In this document: piece by piece, positions 34,827 to 43,375 of the stretch
Numbering within the stretch: position 1 is the first letter of the stretch
Layout: each line of letters begins with the position of its first letter
DNA from: Bacteroidota bacterium
Lineage (GTDB): Bacteria > Bacteroidota > Bacteroidia > Flavobacteriales > Flavobacteriaceae
Assembly: GCA_023457535.1 (NCBI GenBank)
Contig: JAEWLN010000192.1
Span: 1 to 46,497 of the forward strand
Length of the DNA: 46,497 nt
Direction: 5' to 3'
Translations under genes and position numbers: made by a program
The notes under the pieces: generated by a model
Databases searched by the model: none
Told to the model about the DNA's origin: nothing
Seen by the model: only the letters and a program-made list of their open reading frames with translations

Positions 34827-34866
34827 CTTTAAGACTTTATGACTTTCAGCCTTTAAGACCTGACTC
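34827..34866. repeat. Octamer repeats after the PfkB gene
   Basis: CTTTAAGA, CTTTATGA, CTTTCAGC, CTTTAAGA, CCTGACTC: four clear 8-bp units. Reverse-complemented, 19 of 20 bases match 34720-34739, so the two blocks can pair around an 80-bp loop. Confidence 0.7.
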
Positions 34867-34894
34867 AATAAAAAACGCCCCGTTTCCGAGGCGT
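34866..34894 (-). terminator. Terminator of the PfkB-family kinase gene
   Basis: Stem ACGCC / GGCGT extended by CG / CG across one mismatch, with A-run at 34869-34875 that reads as a T-run on the minus strand, 8 bp after the stop. Confidence 0.75.
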
Positions 34895-34901
34895 AACTAT
34901 A

Positions 34902-35828
34902 CTATTGCAATGCAATGTCGAATTGGGTCAGCGCCCTGAATTGCTGAAGCCTATCGACGACTTCTTCTTTATTCAGGCTTTCCATTCGCTCGGTGCCGAA
35001 TTTTTCCACGCAGAACGACGCGAGGTTTGATCCGTAAATGATGGCGTTTTTCATGTTCTCGAACGATACATTTTCGCTCTGTGCGATGTAACCCGCAAAA
35101 CCGCCCGCAAAGGTATCGCCTGCGCCGGTCGGGTCGAACACTTCCTCGAGTGGCAGGGCCGGTGCAAAGAACACTTGTTTATTGTGGAACAACAACGCGC
35201 CGTGCTCTCCTTTTTTGATTACCACATATTTGGGTCCCATTGTGTGGATTTTGGCCGCCGCCTTGACAAGTGAATATTCGCCGGACAATTGACGCGCTTC
35301 TTCATCGTTGATCGTGATGACATCGATTCGTTTCATGACATCGAGTAATTCCGGCAAGGCACAATCCATCCAAAAGTTCATGGTGTCGAGCACGACGAGT
35401 TTTGGCTTTTGCGTCATCTGATCCAGAACGCTGGCCTGAACCAGCGGATGCAAATTCCCGAGCATCACCACATCGGCGTCCTGAAAGTTCTGAGGTACTT
35501 TGGGTTGGAAATCGGCCAGTGTGTTGAGCTCGGTTACCAGTGTGTCGCGCGAATTCAAATCGTTGTGGTATTTGCCCGCCCAAAAGAACGTCTTGCCGCC
35601 TTTGACGATTTCAAGTCCTGAGATGTCGATGTTGCGCGCAGTGAGCAAATCCAGATATTCCTGCGGAAAATCATCGCCTACGACCGAAACGATCGCAGAT
35701 TGAAGGTTGAAGAAAGACGCTGACAATCCGATATAGGTTCCCGCGCCGCCCAATATTTTATCTGTTTTCCCGAATGGCGTCTCGATTGCGTCAAACGCTA
35801 CGGTGCCAACTATAAGTAGTTTATTCAT
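34902..35828 (-). CDS. PfkB-family sugar/nucleoside kinase
   Basis: The protein has 308 residues with PfkB signatures: GGAGTYIGLSASFF near the start and the catalytic DPTGAGDTFAGGFAGY, where Asp is the base, at about 245-260. FFWAGKYHNDLN and VITINDEEARQLSGEYS fit the ribokinase/adenosine-kinase-like group. It phosphorylates a sugar or nucleoside with ATP; the substrate cannot be decided. Strong promoter upstream and a terminator downstream make it a single-gene unit. Confidence 0.93.
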   Translation of the reverse strand: MNKLLIVGTVAFDAIETPFGKTDKILGGAGTYIGLSASFFNLQSAIVSVVGDDFPQEYLDLLTARNIDISGLEIVKGGKTFFWAGKYHNDLNSRDTLVTELNTLADFQPKVPQNFQDADVVMLGNLHPLVQASVLDQMTQKPKLVVLDTMNFWMDCALPELLDVMKRIDVITINDEEARQLSGEYSLVKAAAKIHTMGPKYVVIKKGEHGALLFHNKQVFFAPALPLEEVFDPTGAGDTFAGGFAGYIAQSENVSFENMKNAIIYGSNLASFCVEKFGTERMESLNKEEVVDRLQQFRALTQFDIALQ

Positions 35829-35849
35829 TTAGTGATTGGAATTAAGGCG

Positions 35850-35878
35850 CAAAGATACATTAAAGATGGAAAAGACAA
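35850..35878 (-). promoter_or_regulatory. Promoter of the PfkB-family kinase gene
   Basis: Minus strand: TTG (35876-35878) within TTTTG, 18 bp, TATCTTTG (35850-35857), 22 bp before the ATG. Confidence 0.7.
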
Positions 35879-35885
35879 AAAACAA

Positions 35886-35944
35886 ATGTCGAATGTCGAA
35901 CGACGAACGAACGTAACTTTAAACTTTAAACCTTAAACTTCAAA
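35886..35944. repeat. Heptamer repeats between rnhA and the PfkB gene
   Basis: ATGTCGA, ATGTCGA, ACGACGA, ACGAACG (35886-35913), then CTTTAAA, CTTTAAA, CCTTAAA, CTTCAAA (35917-35944). Both arrays keep a strict 7-bp period and the second abuts the rnhA stop codon. Confidence 0.75.
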
Positions 35945-35945
35945 C

Positions 35946-36425
35946 TCACAACAACGTCGGGTCGGCGCTTTCATAAAACGCATCGACCGATAGTTTCGGC
36001 TGCATCGACGCCATCACGGCCAATTGGTCGCAGCGCTCGTTCTGCGGATGGTTGTTGTGGCCTTTGACCCACTTGAAATCCACCTGGTGCTTGCGGTATA
36101 CTTTGAGAAAGCGCTGCCACAGATCGGGGTTTTTCTTGCCTGCAAAACCTTTCTTTTCCCACCCGAAGACCCAGCCTTTGGTAACCGAATCAATGACGTA
36201 TTTCGAATCGGATACGACAAGCACTTTCATGTTCGGGCTTTTGAGTTTTTCGAGCCCAACGATGACTGCAAGCAACTCCATGCGATTGTTGGTCGTGAGC
36301 CGGAAGCCTTCGAAGAATTCTTTGCGGTAGTTCGTGCCCACCAGTTCCATTACAATGCCGTATCCGCCGTTTCCGGGATTGCCTTTGGCCGCGCCGTCAG
36401 TAAATATATGGACTTGGTGGGACAT
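35946..36425 (-). CDS. rnhA: Ribonuclease HI
   Basis: The protein has 159 residues from the ATG at 36425; a longer frame to 36572 would enter purN and is rejected. The acidic catalytic residues are D10 (FTDGAAKGNPG), E50 (NNRMELLAV), D73 (VVSDSKYVID) and the later Asp in NERCDQLA. It removes RNA from RNA-DNA hybrids in the cytoplasm. It follows purN by 40 bp on the same strand, so the two may share a transcript. Heptamer repeats begin right after its stop. Confidence 0.96.
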   Translation of the reverse strand: MSHQVHIFTDGAAKGNPGNGGYGIVMELVGTNYRKEFFEGFRLTTNNRMELLAVIVGLEKLKSPNMKVLVVSDSKYVIDSVTKGWVFGWEKKGFAGKKNPDLWQRFLKVYRKHQVDFKWVKGHNNHPQNERCDQLAVMASMQPKLSVDAFYESADPTLL

Positions 36426-36465
36426 TTGTTTATTGTTTGTTTTCAGTAACCTCCGATGGCATGCC

Positions 36466-37038
36466 TTAGCACTTTCCGGTCCGCAACAATTGCGCAATGA
36501 CTTTTGGAAAATGTTCATGCTCGAGTTGGTGGACTTTACGGGCGATGTCTTCCGCGGAATCGGCGGGATCAATAGTCACTTTGGCTTGAAAAATAATATC
36601 GCCTTCATCGTAATGTTTGTCGACATAATGGATCGAGATCCCGGTTTCCGGCTCGTTGTTTTCACGAATGGCGCGATGGACGCTCATCCCATACATCCCT
36701 TTGCCGCCATATTTGGGCAGCAGTGCCGGATGGATGTTGATAATCTTATTTGGATATGCCGCGATGAGGTACTCCGGAACCATCAGCAGGAAACCGGCCA
36801 GCACGATCAGATCGGGCGCATACGCGTTGAGTCTTGGCGCGATGCTTTGGCTTTGAAGCTCTTCTTTGGTAAAAATTACCGTGGGCACGCCCAGCAACGC
36901 AGCGCGCGGGATCACGCCCGCTCCGGGATTGTTGCAAAACACGGCAACTACTTTTGCTTCGCCATGCTGCGCAAAGTACCGGATGATATTTTCAGCATTG
37001 CTTCCCGCCCCGGAAGCAAATAAAATGATCTTTTTCAT
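36466..37038 (-). CDS. purN: Phosphoribosylglycinamide formyltransferase
   Basis: The protein has 190 residues from the ATG at 37038 (KKIILFASGAGSNAENI). The active site has Asn, His and Asp in NIHPALLPKYGGKGMYG and the later HYVDKHYDEGDIIFQ. It adds a formyl group from 10-formyltetrahydrofolate to GAR in purine synthesis. Divergent from acpP, as in many Bacteroidota. The purF-like gene is only 2 kb away but on a separate transcript. Confidence 0.97.
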   Translation of the reverse strand: MKKIILFASGAGSNAENIIRYFAQHGEAKVVAVFCNNPGAGVIPRAALLGVPTVIFTKEELQSQSIAPRLNAYAPDLIVLAGFLLMVPEYLIAAYPNKIINIHPALLPKYGGKGMYGMSVHRAIRENNEPETGISIHYVDKHYDEGDIIFQAKVTIDPADSAEDIARKVHQLEHEHFPKVIAQLLRTGKC

Positions 37039-37174
37039 CACAAAGGTTTGGCCCCGCAAAAAAACGCATAATAAATGATAATAAATAGCATTATACGGCC
37101 TTTGTCAAATTATTTTTCTAAATTAGTAGTCATTATTTTATTTAACAGAAACATGGTATTCAAATAAAGTTTTT

Positions 37175-37182
37175 TATTTTTG
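37175..37182 (+). promoter_or_regulatory. Putative -7 box for acpP
   Basis: TATTTTTG fits TAnnTTTG, 30 bp before the acpP ATG. No strong TTG box is seen. The rest of the divergent spacer is AT-rich and holds nothing I can name. Confidence 0.5.
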
Positions 37183-37212
37183 CCAACAATTTAAATTTTA
37201 AAATTAGAGATT

Positions 37213-37449
37213 ATGTCAGACATTGCATCAAGAGTTAAGGCGATTATCGTAGACAAATTAGGCGTTGACGAAAACGAGGTTGTAACAGAGGCGAGCTTCA
37301 CCAACGATTTAGGAGCTGATTCATTAGACACTGTTGAGCTGATCATGGAATTCGAGAAAGAATTCGACATCCAAATCCCGGATGACCAAGCTGAAAACAT
37401 TGCTACTGTAGGCCAGGCAATTTCTTACATCGAGGAAGCAAAAAAATAA
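37213..37449 (+). CDS. acpP: Acyl carrier protein
   Basis: The protein has 78 residues, acidic, with the phosphopantetheine attachment site S37 in GADSLDTVELIM. It carries growing acyl chains in type II fatty acid synthesis. It precedes fabF on the same strand, but a 254-bp spacer with a long inverted repeat and a second -7 box lies between them. Confidence 0.98.
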   Translation: MSDIASRVKAIIVDKLGVDENEVVTEASFTNDLGADSLDTVELIMEFEKEFDIQIPDDQAENIATVGQAISYIEEAKK

Positions 37450-37458
37450 TACAATACC

Positions 37459-37571
37459 ACACCCGGTTTTTAAATATCCCACGATCCCAAATCCAACATC
37501 AGATTTTTTATAAATTTGTGGTTCGCCAGAACCGGAACAGGACAACAGGAATTTTAAAACCGGGTGTTGTT
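37459..37571 (+). other. Long inverted repeat enclosing the acpP-fabF spacer
   Basis: ACACCCGGTTTTTAAAT (37459-37475) pairs with ATTTTAAAACCGGGTGTTG (37551-37569) apart from one bulge. About 75 bp lie inside, with a small hairpin GGTTC-GCCA-GAACC (37520-37533). T-rich sequence follows the right arm (TTGTTGTTTTTG), so a terminator or attenuator for acpP is possible; a miniature element with inverted ends is the other option. Confidence 0.5.
37511..37518 (+). promoter_or_regulatory. Putative internal -7 box for fabF
   Basis: TAAATTTG fits TAnnTTTG and lies inside the inverted repeat, 186 bp before fabF. A transcript from here would contain the GGTTC/GAACC hairpin and the right arm only. Confidence 0.35.
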
Positions 37572-37703
37572 GTTTTTGCAATGAATGCCTGATTGACTTA
37601 CAATCAACTATATCATATATGTAATACCTGTGTCTTTTTATGATTCGCATAGAAAAAAGCATGGGTATTATTTGTTTACACCAATAACTAAAAAATACTG
37701 CGT

Positions 37704-38957
37704 ATGGAATTAAGACGGGTTGTTGTAACAGGACTGGGCGCACTGACCCCGATCGGAAACAATATCCAGGAATACTGGAATTCGTTGGTCAACGGGAAAA
37801 GCGGCGCCGCACCCATTACTTATTACGATACGGAAAAACACAAAACCAAATTCGCCTGCGAGGTCAAAAACTTCAACATTGAAGATTATATGGACCGAAA
37901 AGAAGCACGCCGACTGGACAAATTCGCACAATATGCCATTGCGGCCAGCGATGAAGCCATCAAAGACGCCGGACTTACCGCAGACAACGTCGACAAATAC
38001 CGTGTGGGCGTGATCTGGGGCGCCGGAATCGGAGGGCTCGAAACATTCCAGGAAGAAGTGCTTTACTACGGCAAAGGCGACGGAACTCCAAAATTCAACC
38101 CGTTCTTTATCCCTAAAATGATTGCCGATATCGCCCCGGCGCACATCTCGATGCGCAACGGGTACATGGGGCCCAATTACACGACGGTTTCCGCATGCGC
38201 CTCGTCGGCCAATGCACTGATCGACGCGTTCAATTACATACGGTTGGGCATGTGCGACGTGATCATTTCCGGCGGATCCGAAGCAGCCATCACCATTGCC
38301 GGCATGGGCGGATTCAACTCAATGCACGCCTTATCAACGCGTAACGAATCACCGGAAACGGCTTCGCGCCCGTTTGACGCCACGCGTGACGGATTCGTTC
38401 TTGGCGAAGGTGCCGGCGCATTGGTACTCGAAGATTACGAACATGCCAAAAAACGCGGCGCAAAGATCTATTGCGAGATCGGCGGCGGCGGCATGTCATC
38501 GGACGCCTATCATTTGACCGCGCCACATCCGGAAGGAATCGGCGTTATAGCCGTAATGAACAACACCTTGCGCGATGCAGGCATGACCCCTGAACAGGTC
38601 GATCACATCAACACGCACGGGACTTCTACCCCGCTTGGCGACGTGGCCGAACTCAAAGCGATTTCTGCTGTTTTTGGTGAACATGCCAAAAACATCAATA
38701 TCAATTCAACCAAATCGATGACCGGGCATTTGCTTGGTGCCGCAGGTGGAATCGAGGCCATTGCGTCGATCCTGGCCATGGAGCACGGCATCGTCCCTCC
38801 TACGATCAACCACACCACGGTGGACGAAAACATTGATCCGTCGCTGAACCTGACGCTCAACAAAGCGCAAAAACGCGACGTAAAAGTTGCCATGAGCAAT
38901 ACTTTTGGCTTTGGCGGACACAACGCCTGCGTCTTATTCAAAAAAATCGATGCTTAA
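37704..38957 (+). CDS. fabF: 3-oxoacyl-[acyl-carrier-protein] synthase II
   Basis: The protein has 417 residues, the usual length. The condensing triad is Cys in TTVSACASSANAL, His in HINTHGTSTPLGD and His in KSMTGHLLGAAGG. It elongates acyl-ACP with malonyl-ACP in the cytoplasm. rnc starts 6 bp after its stop, so fabF and rnc are one transcript. Confidence 0.98.
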   Translation: MELRRVVVTGLGALTPIGNNIQEYWNSLVNGKSGAAPITYYDTEKHKTKFACEVKNFNIEDYMDRKEARRLDKFAQYAIAASDEAIKDAGLTADNVDKYRVGVIWGAGIGGLETFQEEVLYYGKGDGTPKFNPFFIPKMIADIAPAHISMRNGYMGPNYTTVSACASSANALIDAFNYIRLGMCDVIISGGSEAAITIAGMGGFNSMHALSTRNESPETASRPFDATRDGFVLGEGAGALVLEDYEHAKKRGAKIYCEIGGGGMSSDAYHLTAPHPEGIGVIAVMNNTLRDAGMTPEQVDHINTHGTSTPLGDVAELKAISAVFGEHAKNININSTKSMTGHLLGAAGGIEAIASILAMEHGIVPPTINHTTVDENIDPSLNLTLNKAQKRDVKVAMSNTFGFGGHNACVLFKKIDA

Positions 38958-38963
38958 ATTGTC

Positions 38964-39713
38964 ATGCGTTTCATCAGGAAAATATTCGCCAAATCATCCC
39001 GTTCGCAAGAGGACGGGATTTTTTTTAGCGACATGGAAAAAATTCTCGGTTTCAAGCCGGTAACCATCGGATTTTACGAAAAAGCATTCACGCATCGTTC
39101 GCTGAACAAAGTCGACGATCACGGCAATCCGATCAATTATGAACGACTCGAATTCCTTGGCGACGCCATGCTGAGCTCGGTCATCGCTGCTTATTTGTTC
39201 AATGAAGCGCCGATGGGAAATGAAGGCTATCTGACCAAAATGCGCTCTAAGATCGTGAGCCGCGAGCATTTGAACGAGCTTGGACGCGATCTGGACCTGA
39301 TCCGGTTTATCGAAAGCAAAGTACCGACGGCCCATTTTGGGGAAAACATTCACGGCAATGTGTTCGAGGCGCTCGTTGGGGCGATTTACCTCGACCAAGG
39401 CTACACGGCTTGCGAAAAGTTCATCCAACACCGCGTCATTAAGCCGTATGTAGACATCTCGCGGCTCGAAGGCAAGGTGATCAGTTACAAGAGTTTGCTT
39501 ATTGAATGGTGCCAGAAAGAGAAGAAAGCCTTTCACTATGACGTTTTTGAAGACAACGGCATTGGAGGGGAACGCATGTTTGGCGTCAGGCTCAGCATCG
39601 ATCACAAAGTCATTGCAAAGGCCCGCGCCGCATCTAAGAAAAAAGCGGAAGAGAAAGCTTCCCAGCGCGCCTATTTCGCCTTCCAACAAAAAATCGACCA
39701 GCGCGCTTTGTAA
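38964..39713 (+). CDS. rnc: Ribonuclease III
   Basis: The protein has 249 residues: catalytic domain with the signature ERLEFLGDAMLSSVI and the second acidic site in VFEALVGAIYLDQGY, then a double-stranded RNA-binding domain from about 170 (YKSLLIEWCQKEKKAFHY, AKARAASKKKAEEKAS). It cuts double-stranded RNA for rRNA processing. The 6-bp gap to fabF is typical in Bacteroidota. Confidence 0.98.
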   Translation: MRFIRKIFAKSSRSQEDGIFFSDMEKILGFKPVTIGFYEKAFTHRSLNKVDDHGNPINYERLEFLGDAMLSSVIAAYLFNEAPMGNEGYLTKMRSKIVSREHLNELGRDLDLIRFIESKVPTAHFGENIHGNVFEALVGAIYLDQGYTACEKFIQHRVIKPYVDISRLEGKVISYKSLLIEWCQKEKKAFHYDVFEDNGIGGERMFGVRLSIDHKVIAKARAASKKKAEEKASQRAYFAFQQKIDQRAL

Positions 39714-39726
39714 CTTTCTTAAAACT

Positions 39727-39758
39727 ATAACGATTTCGTTATCAAATTATCGTTAACG
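39727..39758. promoter_or_regulatory. Paired dyads before the IPExxxVDY-pyk unit
   Basis: ATAACGA-TT-TCGTTAT (39727-39742, perfect) is followed after 8 bp by the palindrome CGTTAACG (39751-39758). No T-run follows, so operator is likelier than terminator. A weak -7-like TATCTTTA lies at 39794-39801. Confidence 0.3.
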
Positions 39759-39819
39759 CATTGATTTCGTACGTTTATTCTCAGCCATAAATGTTATCTT
39801 TACGGCTTATTCAAGAAAC

Positions 39820-40305
39820 ATGGCCGGCCTAAAACTGCATCTTGACGAATTTGACGAAGTGGATTACGACCTCATTGCCATTCACTCGTCGCTCGAAGAT
39901 TATCGGTTGGCGTATTTCATCAACCAGAAATTGTCGGTCGCGCTGAGCAAAAGCAAGGAGGAAATTGGCGTGAAGGTCAAGGACGGCGAGGCGTCTTTTG
40001 AAAAATTTACATACGACGACCAATACAATGCCATCCTGTGGAGCCTGATCCCAAATAAAAACCAGATAGCCATTACCCGGCAAAGCGCGCGCCCCGACCT
40101 TTTTGGGAACGTGTCGGAACAAACCGCCAAAGTCTATTTGCTGCCGGAGTTAAAAAAAGTCGACTACTTTCTCAAAATCGAAAACAACCACCACACGCTG
40201 AATCTGGACGAAATAGTGCGCAATATTAAATCAATCAAGCGCATTTCAACCGTTTACGCCGTGGTTCCGGACAACATAAAATCAAAGAATAATTTAATTT
40301 TTTAG
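39820..40305 (+). CDS. IPExxxVDY-family protein
   Basis: The protein has 161 residues and no signal peptide or membrane segment. The family-defining motif is seen as LPELKKVDYFLKI at about 107-120. The N-terminal part (DEFDEVDYDLIAIHS) is acidic. The family is restricted to Bacteroidota and has no assigned function; its fixed place beside pyk and rnc hints at a link to glycolysis or RNA metabolism, which is only inference. pyk starts 2 bp after its stop, so the two are co-translated. Confidence 0.9.
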   Translation: MAGLKLHLDEFDEVDYDLIAIHSSLEDYRLAYFINQKLSVALSKSKEEIGVKVKDGEASFEKFTYDDQYNAILWSLIPNKNQIAITRQSARPDLFGNVSEQTAKVYLLPELKKVDYFLKIENNHHTLNLDEIVRNIKSIKRISTVYAVVPDNIKSKNNLIF

Positions 40306-40307
40306 CA

Positions 40308-41738
40308 ATGCCAACAAACAAAAAGACGAAAATTGTAGCCACGCTCGGCCCTGCCTGCAGCACGAAGGAAGTCCTGAAGGACATGATCGATGCCGGTGTC
40401 AATGTTTTTCGCATTAATTTCTCCCATGCCGATTATACCGACGTCCAAAACAAAATAGACCTTATCCGCAGCCTTAACGAAGAATTTGGCTACACCACAG
40501 GCATTCTGGCCGATTTGCAAGGCCCGAAACTGCGTGTGGGTGTCATGAAAGAAGATGTGGTTGTACACACCGGCGATCTGATCACGTTTCAAACCGCAGA
40601 GGACGTGCCGGGAACAGCCGAACGCGTCTATATGAATTACAAAGAATTTCCCAAAGATGTCAACCCGGGCGAGCGCATTTTGCTCGACGACGGCAAGCTG
40701 ATGTTCGAAGCTGTAGAAACCAACGGCGAATCTGAGGTGGTTTGCCGCGTTATTCAAGGCGGTCCGCTCAAATCCAAAAAAGGCGTCAATTTGCCCAACA
40801 CCAAAGTATCGCTTCCGGCATTGACCAAGAAAGACGTCAAGGACGCCATGTTTGCGATTGAAGCCAAGGTTGACTGGATCGCGCTTTCGTTTGTGCGTAC
40901 GGCAGAAGATTTGATCGAGTTGCAAGACCTGATCATGAAGCATTCAGACCATAAAATCCCAATCATCGCCAAAATCGAAAAGCCTGAAGGTGTTGCCAAC
41001 ATCGACAAAATTGTCGCATTCTGTGACGGACTCATGGTGGCCCGCGGCGATTTGGGCGTAGAAGTTCCCGCGCATGAAGTGCCGCTGATCCAAAAAAAGC
41101 TCGTCAATCGTGCCAAGACTGCGCGCATTCCGGTCATCATCGCCACGCAAATGATGGAAACCATGATCACATCGCTAACGCCCACGCGCGCCGAGGTAAA
41201 CGACGTAGCCAATTCGGTCATGGATGGTGCCGACGCGGTCATGCTCTCGGGCGAAACTTCTGTAGGCAATTATCCGGTCCAGGTCATCGAAAAAATGACG
41301 CAAATCATTGAAGCAGTCGAAGATTCACCGCTGATCCAGGTACCGCAAAACACGCCGCAGGTACGCACCAAGCGTTTTATCACCAAATCAATTTGCCACC
41401 ACGCGGCCATGATGGCCAATGTGATCAAGGCAAAAGCAATCTGTACACTGACCAACAGCGGCTATACGGCATTCCAGATTTCGGCATGGCGCCCGCAATC
41501 GCACATTCTGGTTTTTACCTCGAACCGCCGCATCCTGACGCAGCTTAATTTGCTGTGGGGCGTCAAATCGTTCTACTACGACAAGTTCGTGAGCACGGAC
41601 GACACCGTAACGGACATCAATCAAATGGCGCGCGAAAAAGGGTATGTCGAAAAAGGCGACTTCCTGATCAATCTGGCCGCCATGCCGGTCACCGACAAAG
41701 GAATGGTCAATACGTTGCGCGTTTCAGAAATGGATTAA
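40308..41738 (+). CDS. pyk: Pyruvate kinase
   Basis: The protein has 476 residues. Signatures: KIVATLGPAC at the start, IIAKIEKPEGVANID with the catalytic Lys, VARGDLGVEV, and VMDGADAVMLSGETSVG. It turns phosphoenolpyruvate and ADP into pyruvate and ATP. Co-transcribed with the IPExxxVDY gene and ended by a strong terminator. The C-terminal regulatory domain is complete (LTNSGYTAFQISAWRP). Confidence 0.98.
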   Translation: MPTNKKTKIVATLGPACSTKEVLKDMIDAGVNVFRINFSHADYTDVQNKIDLIRSLNEEFGYTTGILADLQGPKLRVGVMKEDVVVHTGDLITFQTAEDVPGTAERVYMNYKEFPKDVNPGERILLDDGKLMFEAVETNGESEVVCRVIQGGPLKSKKGVNLPNTKVSLPALTKKDVKDAMFAIEAKVDWIALSFVRTAEDLIELQDLIMKHSDHKIPIIAKIEKPEGVANIDKIVAFCDGLMVARGDLGVEVPAHEVPLIQKKLVNRAKTARIPVIIATQMMETMITSLTPTRAEVNDVANSVMDGADAVMLSGETSVGNYPVQVIEKMTQIIEAVEDSPLIQVPQNTPQVRTKRFITKSICHHAAMMANVIKAKAICTLTNSGYTAFQISAWRPQSHILVFTSNRRILTQLNLLWGVKSFYYDKFVSTDDTVTDINQMAREKGYVEKGDFLINLAAMPVTDKGMVNTLRVSEMD

Positions 41739-41742
41739 GACG

Positions 41743-41767
41743 AACCCGGTCATTGGCCGGGTTTTTT
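41743..41767 (+). terminator. Terminator after pyk
   Basis: Stem AACCCGG / CCGGGTT with a 7-base loop and a T-run, 4 bp after the stop. Confidence 0.88.
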
Positions 41768-41784
41768 ATTGGTCCGGCGGCGAA

Positions 41785-42867
41785 TTAGAACTCAAACTTA
41801 AGTTGCACCGCTACGGGCGTTTTGCGCTGCTCGTTGTTCAGGTTGTTGAGCGATATGCCAAGCAGCCGCACCGATTCTTTCATGCACTCCTGGTACAGCA
41901 ACTCTTTTGCGGCGTCAAAGAGCAACGATTTGTCCGAAATGAAGTAAGGCAGCGTCTTGCTGCGCGTTTGCAGGCTAAAATCGCTGTATTTGATTTTGAG
42001 CGTTACGGTTTTCCCTGCGATGTTGTAGCGTTTGAGCCGCGCTTCGAGTTCGGCGGCAATCATTTCGAGCTTTTCGAGCATGAAAACTTCCGAGGTAAGA
42101 TTTTCGCCAAAAGTGTGTTCGGTGGCCACCGATTTTGCCGTGCGCTCGGGTTTTACCTCGCTGTGGTGTATGCCGCGCACAATATGGTAATAATAGGCGC
42201 CCGATTTGCCGAAGTGTTTTTCGAGGAATTCGACCGGCTTTTGCTTGAGATCGGCGCCTGTAAAAATGCCGAGTTGGTACATTTTCTCGGTCGTTACTTT
42301 TCCCACGCCGTAAAATTTGCGAATCGGTAGCGCTTCGAGAAATGCCGGCACTTCGTCTGGATTTACCGTTTTTTGTCCATTGGGCTTATTGAAATCCGAG
42401 GCGACCTTGGCCACGAATTTGTTGACCGATATGCCCGCAGAGGCCGTAAGCCCGAGCTCCTCGAATATACGTTGTCGGATTTCCTGCGCAATGAGCGTCG
42501 CACTTGGATTGCCCTTTTTGTTGTGCGTGACGTCGAGGTAGGCTTCATCGAGTGAGAGCGGTTCGACCAGATCGGTGTAATCAAGAAAAATTCTACGGAT
42601 CTTGTGGGAGATTTCTTTATACCGGTCAAAACGCGGACGTACAAAGATAAGTTCAGGGCAATACTTTCTAGCCAACTGGCCGCTGAGCGCACTCCTTACG
42701 CCGAATTTCCGCGCTTCATAACTGGCCGCCGAAACCACTCCGCGCGTACCGCCGCCGCCAACGGCAATCGGTTTGCCGCGCAATTCGGGATTGTCCAATT
42801 GCTCGACCGACGCGTAAAACGCATCCATATCGACGTGGATAATCTTTCTGTACACACTATCGGACAT
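41785..42867 (-). CDS. dinB: DNA polymerase IV (Y family)
   Basis: The protein has 360 residues. Catalytic acids: D13 (HVDMDAFYASVE) and the pair in EPLSLDEAYLDVT. Helix-hairpin-helix region at about 180 (KFYGVGKVTTEKMYQLG), and the little-finger domain follows. It copies past DNA lesions. The beta-clamp motif is probably at the C-terminus. A TAAATTTG (42872-42879) ends 4 bp before the ATG but has no TTG at the right distance. Confidence 0.97.
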   Translation of the reverse strand: MSDSVYRKIIHVDMDAFYASVEQLDNPELRGKPIAVGGGGTRGVVSAASYEARKFGVRSALSGQLARKYCPELIFVRPRFDRYKEISHKIRRIFLDYTDLVEPLSLDEAYLDVTHNKKGNPSATLIAQEIRQRIFEELGLTASAGISVNKFVAKVASDFNKPNGQKTVNPDEVPAFLEALPIRKFYGVGKVTTEKMYQLGIFTGADLKQKPVEFLEKHFGKSGAYYYHIVRGIHHSEVKPERTAKSVATEHTFGENLTSEVFMLEKLEMIAAELEARLKRYNIAGKTVTLKIKYSDFSLQTRSKTLPYFISDKSLLFDAAKELLYQECMKESVRLLGISLNNLNNEQRKTPVAVQLKFEF

Positions 42868-42906
42868 ATTACAAATTTATAATATCTTTATACAAAGCCT
42901 TTCGCT

Positions 42907-43374
42907 ATGTTGGAAATAGAACGCAAATTTTTGGTCCGCAACGAGGAATTCAAACGGCACGCGCATGCAAAAAACCACATCGCGCAAGGATATTTGAATT
43001 CCCATCAAGAGCGGACAGTACGCATCCGCATCAAAGGCGAAAGCGGGTTTTTGACCGTCAAAGGCAAAGGCAACGCATCGGGAACCACGCGGCTGGAATG
43101 GGAAACAGAACTTTCGCTTTCCGATGCGCGTCCACTGCTGGCGCTATGCGAGCCGGGAACGATAGAGAAGATCCGATACGAGGTTCGCGTGGGCAAACAC
43201 GTTTTTGAAGTAGACGAATTCCTTGGCGATAACCACGGATTGTGGTTGGCCGAAGTTGAATTGCACGATGAAAACGAACCGTTTGCCAAACCGGATTGGC
43301 TGGGCAATGAAGTCACCGGCCAGGAGCGTTATTACAATGCGTACCTGAGCAAACATCCCTATAAATCGTGGTAA
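42907..43374 (+). CDS. CYTH-domain protein (triphosphate-binding tunnel fold)
   Basis: The protein has 155 residues with the ExExK signature at E3, E5 and K7 (LEIERKF) and alternating basic and acidic tunnel strands (RTVRIRIKGESGFLTVKGK, EVDEFLG, LWLAEVEL). Relatives hydrolyse inorganic triphosphate or thiamine triphosphate. The following lipoprotein gene starts 1 bp after its stop. Divergent from dinB. Confidence 0.94.
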   Translation: MLEIERKFLVRNEEFKRHAHAKNHIAQGYLNSHQERTVRIRIKGESGFLTVKGKGNASGTTRLEWETELSLSDARPLLALCEPGTIEKIRYEVRVGKHVFEVDEFLGDNHGLWLAEVELHDENEPFAKPDWLGNEVTGQERYYNAYLSKHPYKSW

Positions 43375-43375
43375 G

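Noticed and set aside
37515..37545. tRNA-like T-arm (GGTTCGCC)
   Set aside because: No acceptor, D or anticodon arms surround it; it is the small hairpin in the acpP-fabF spacer.
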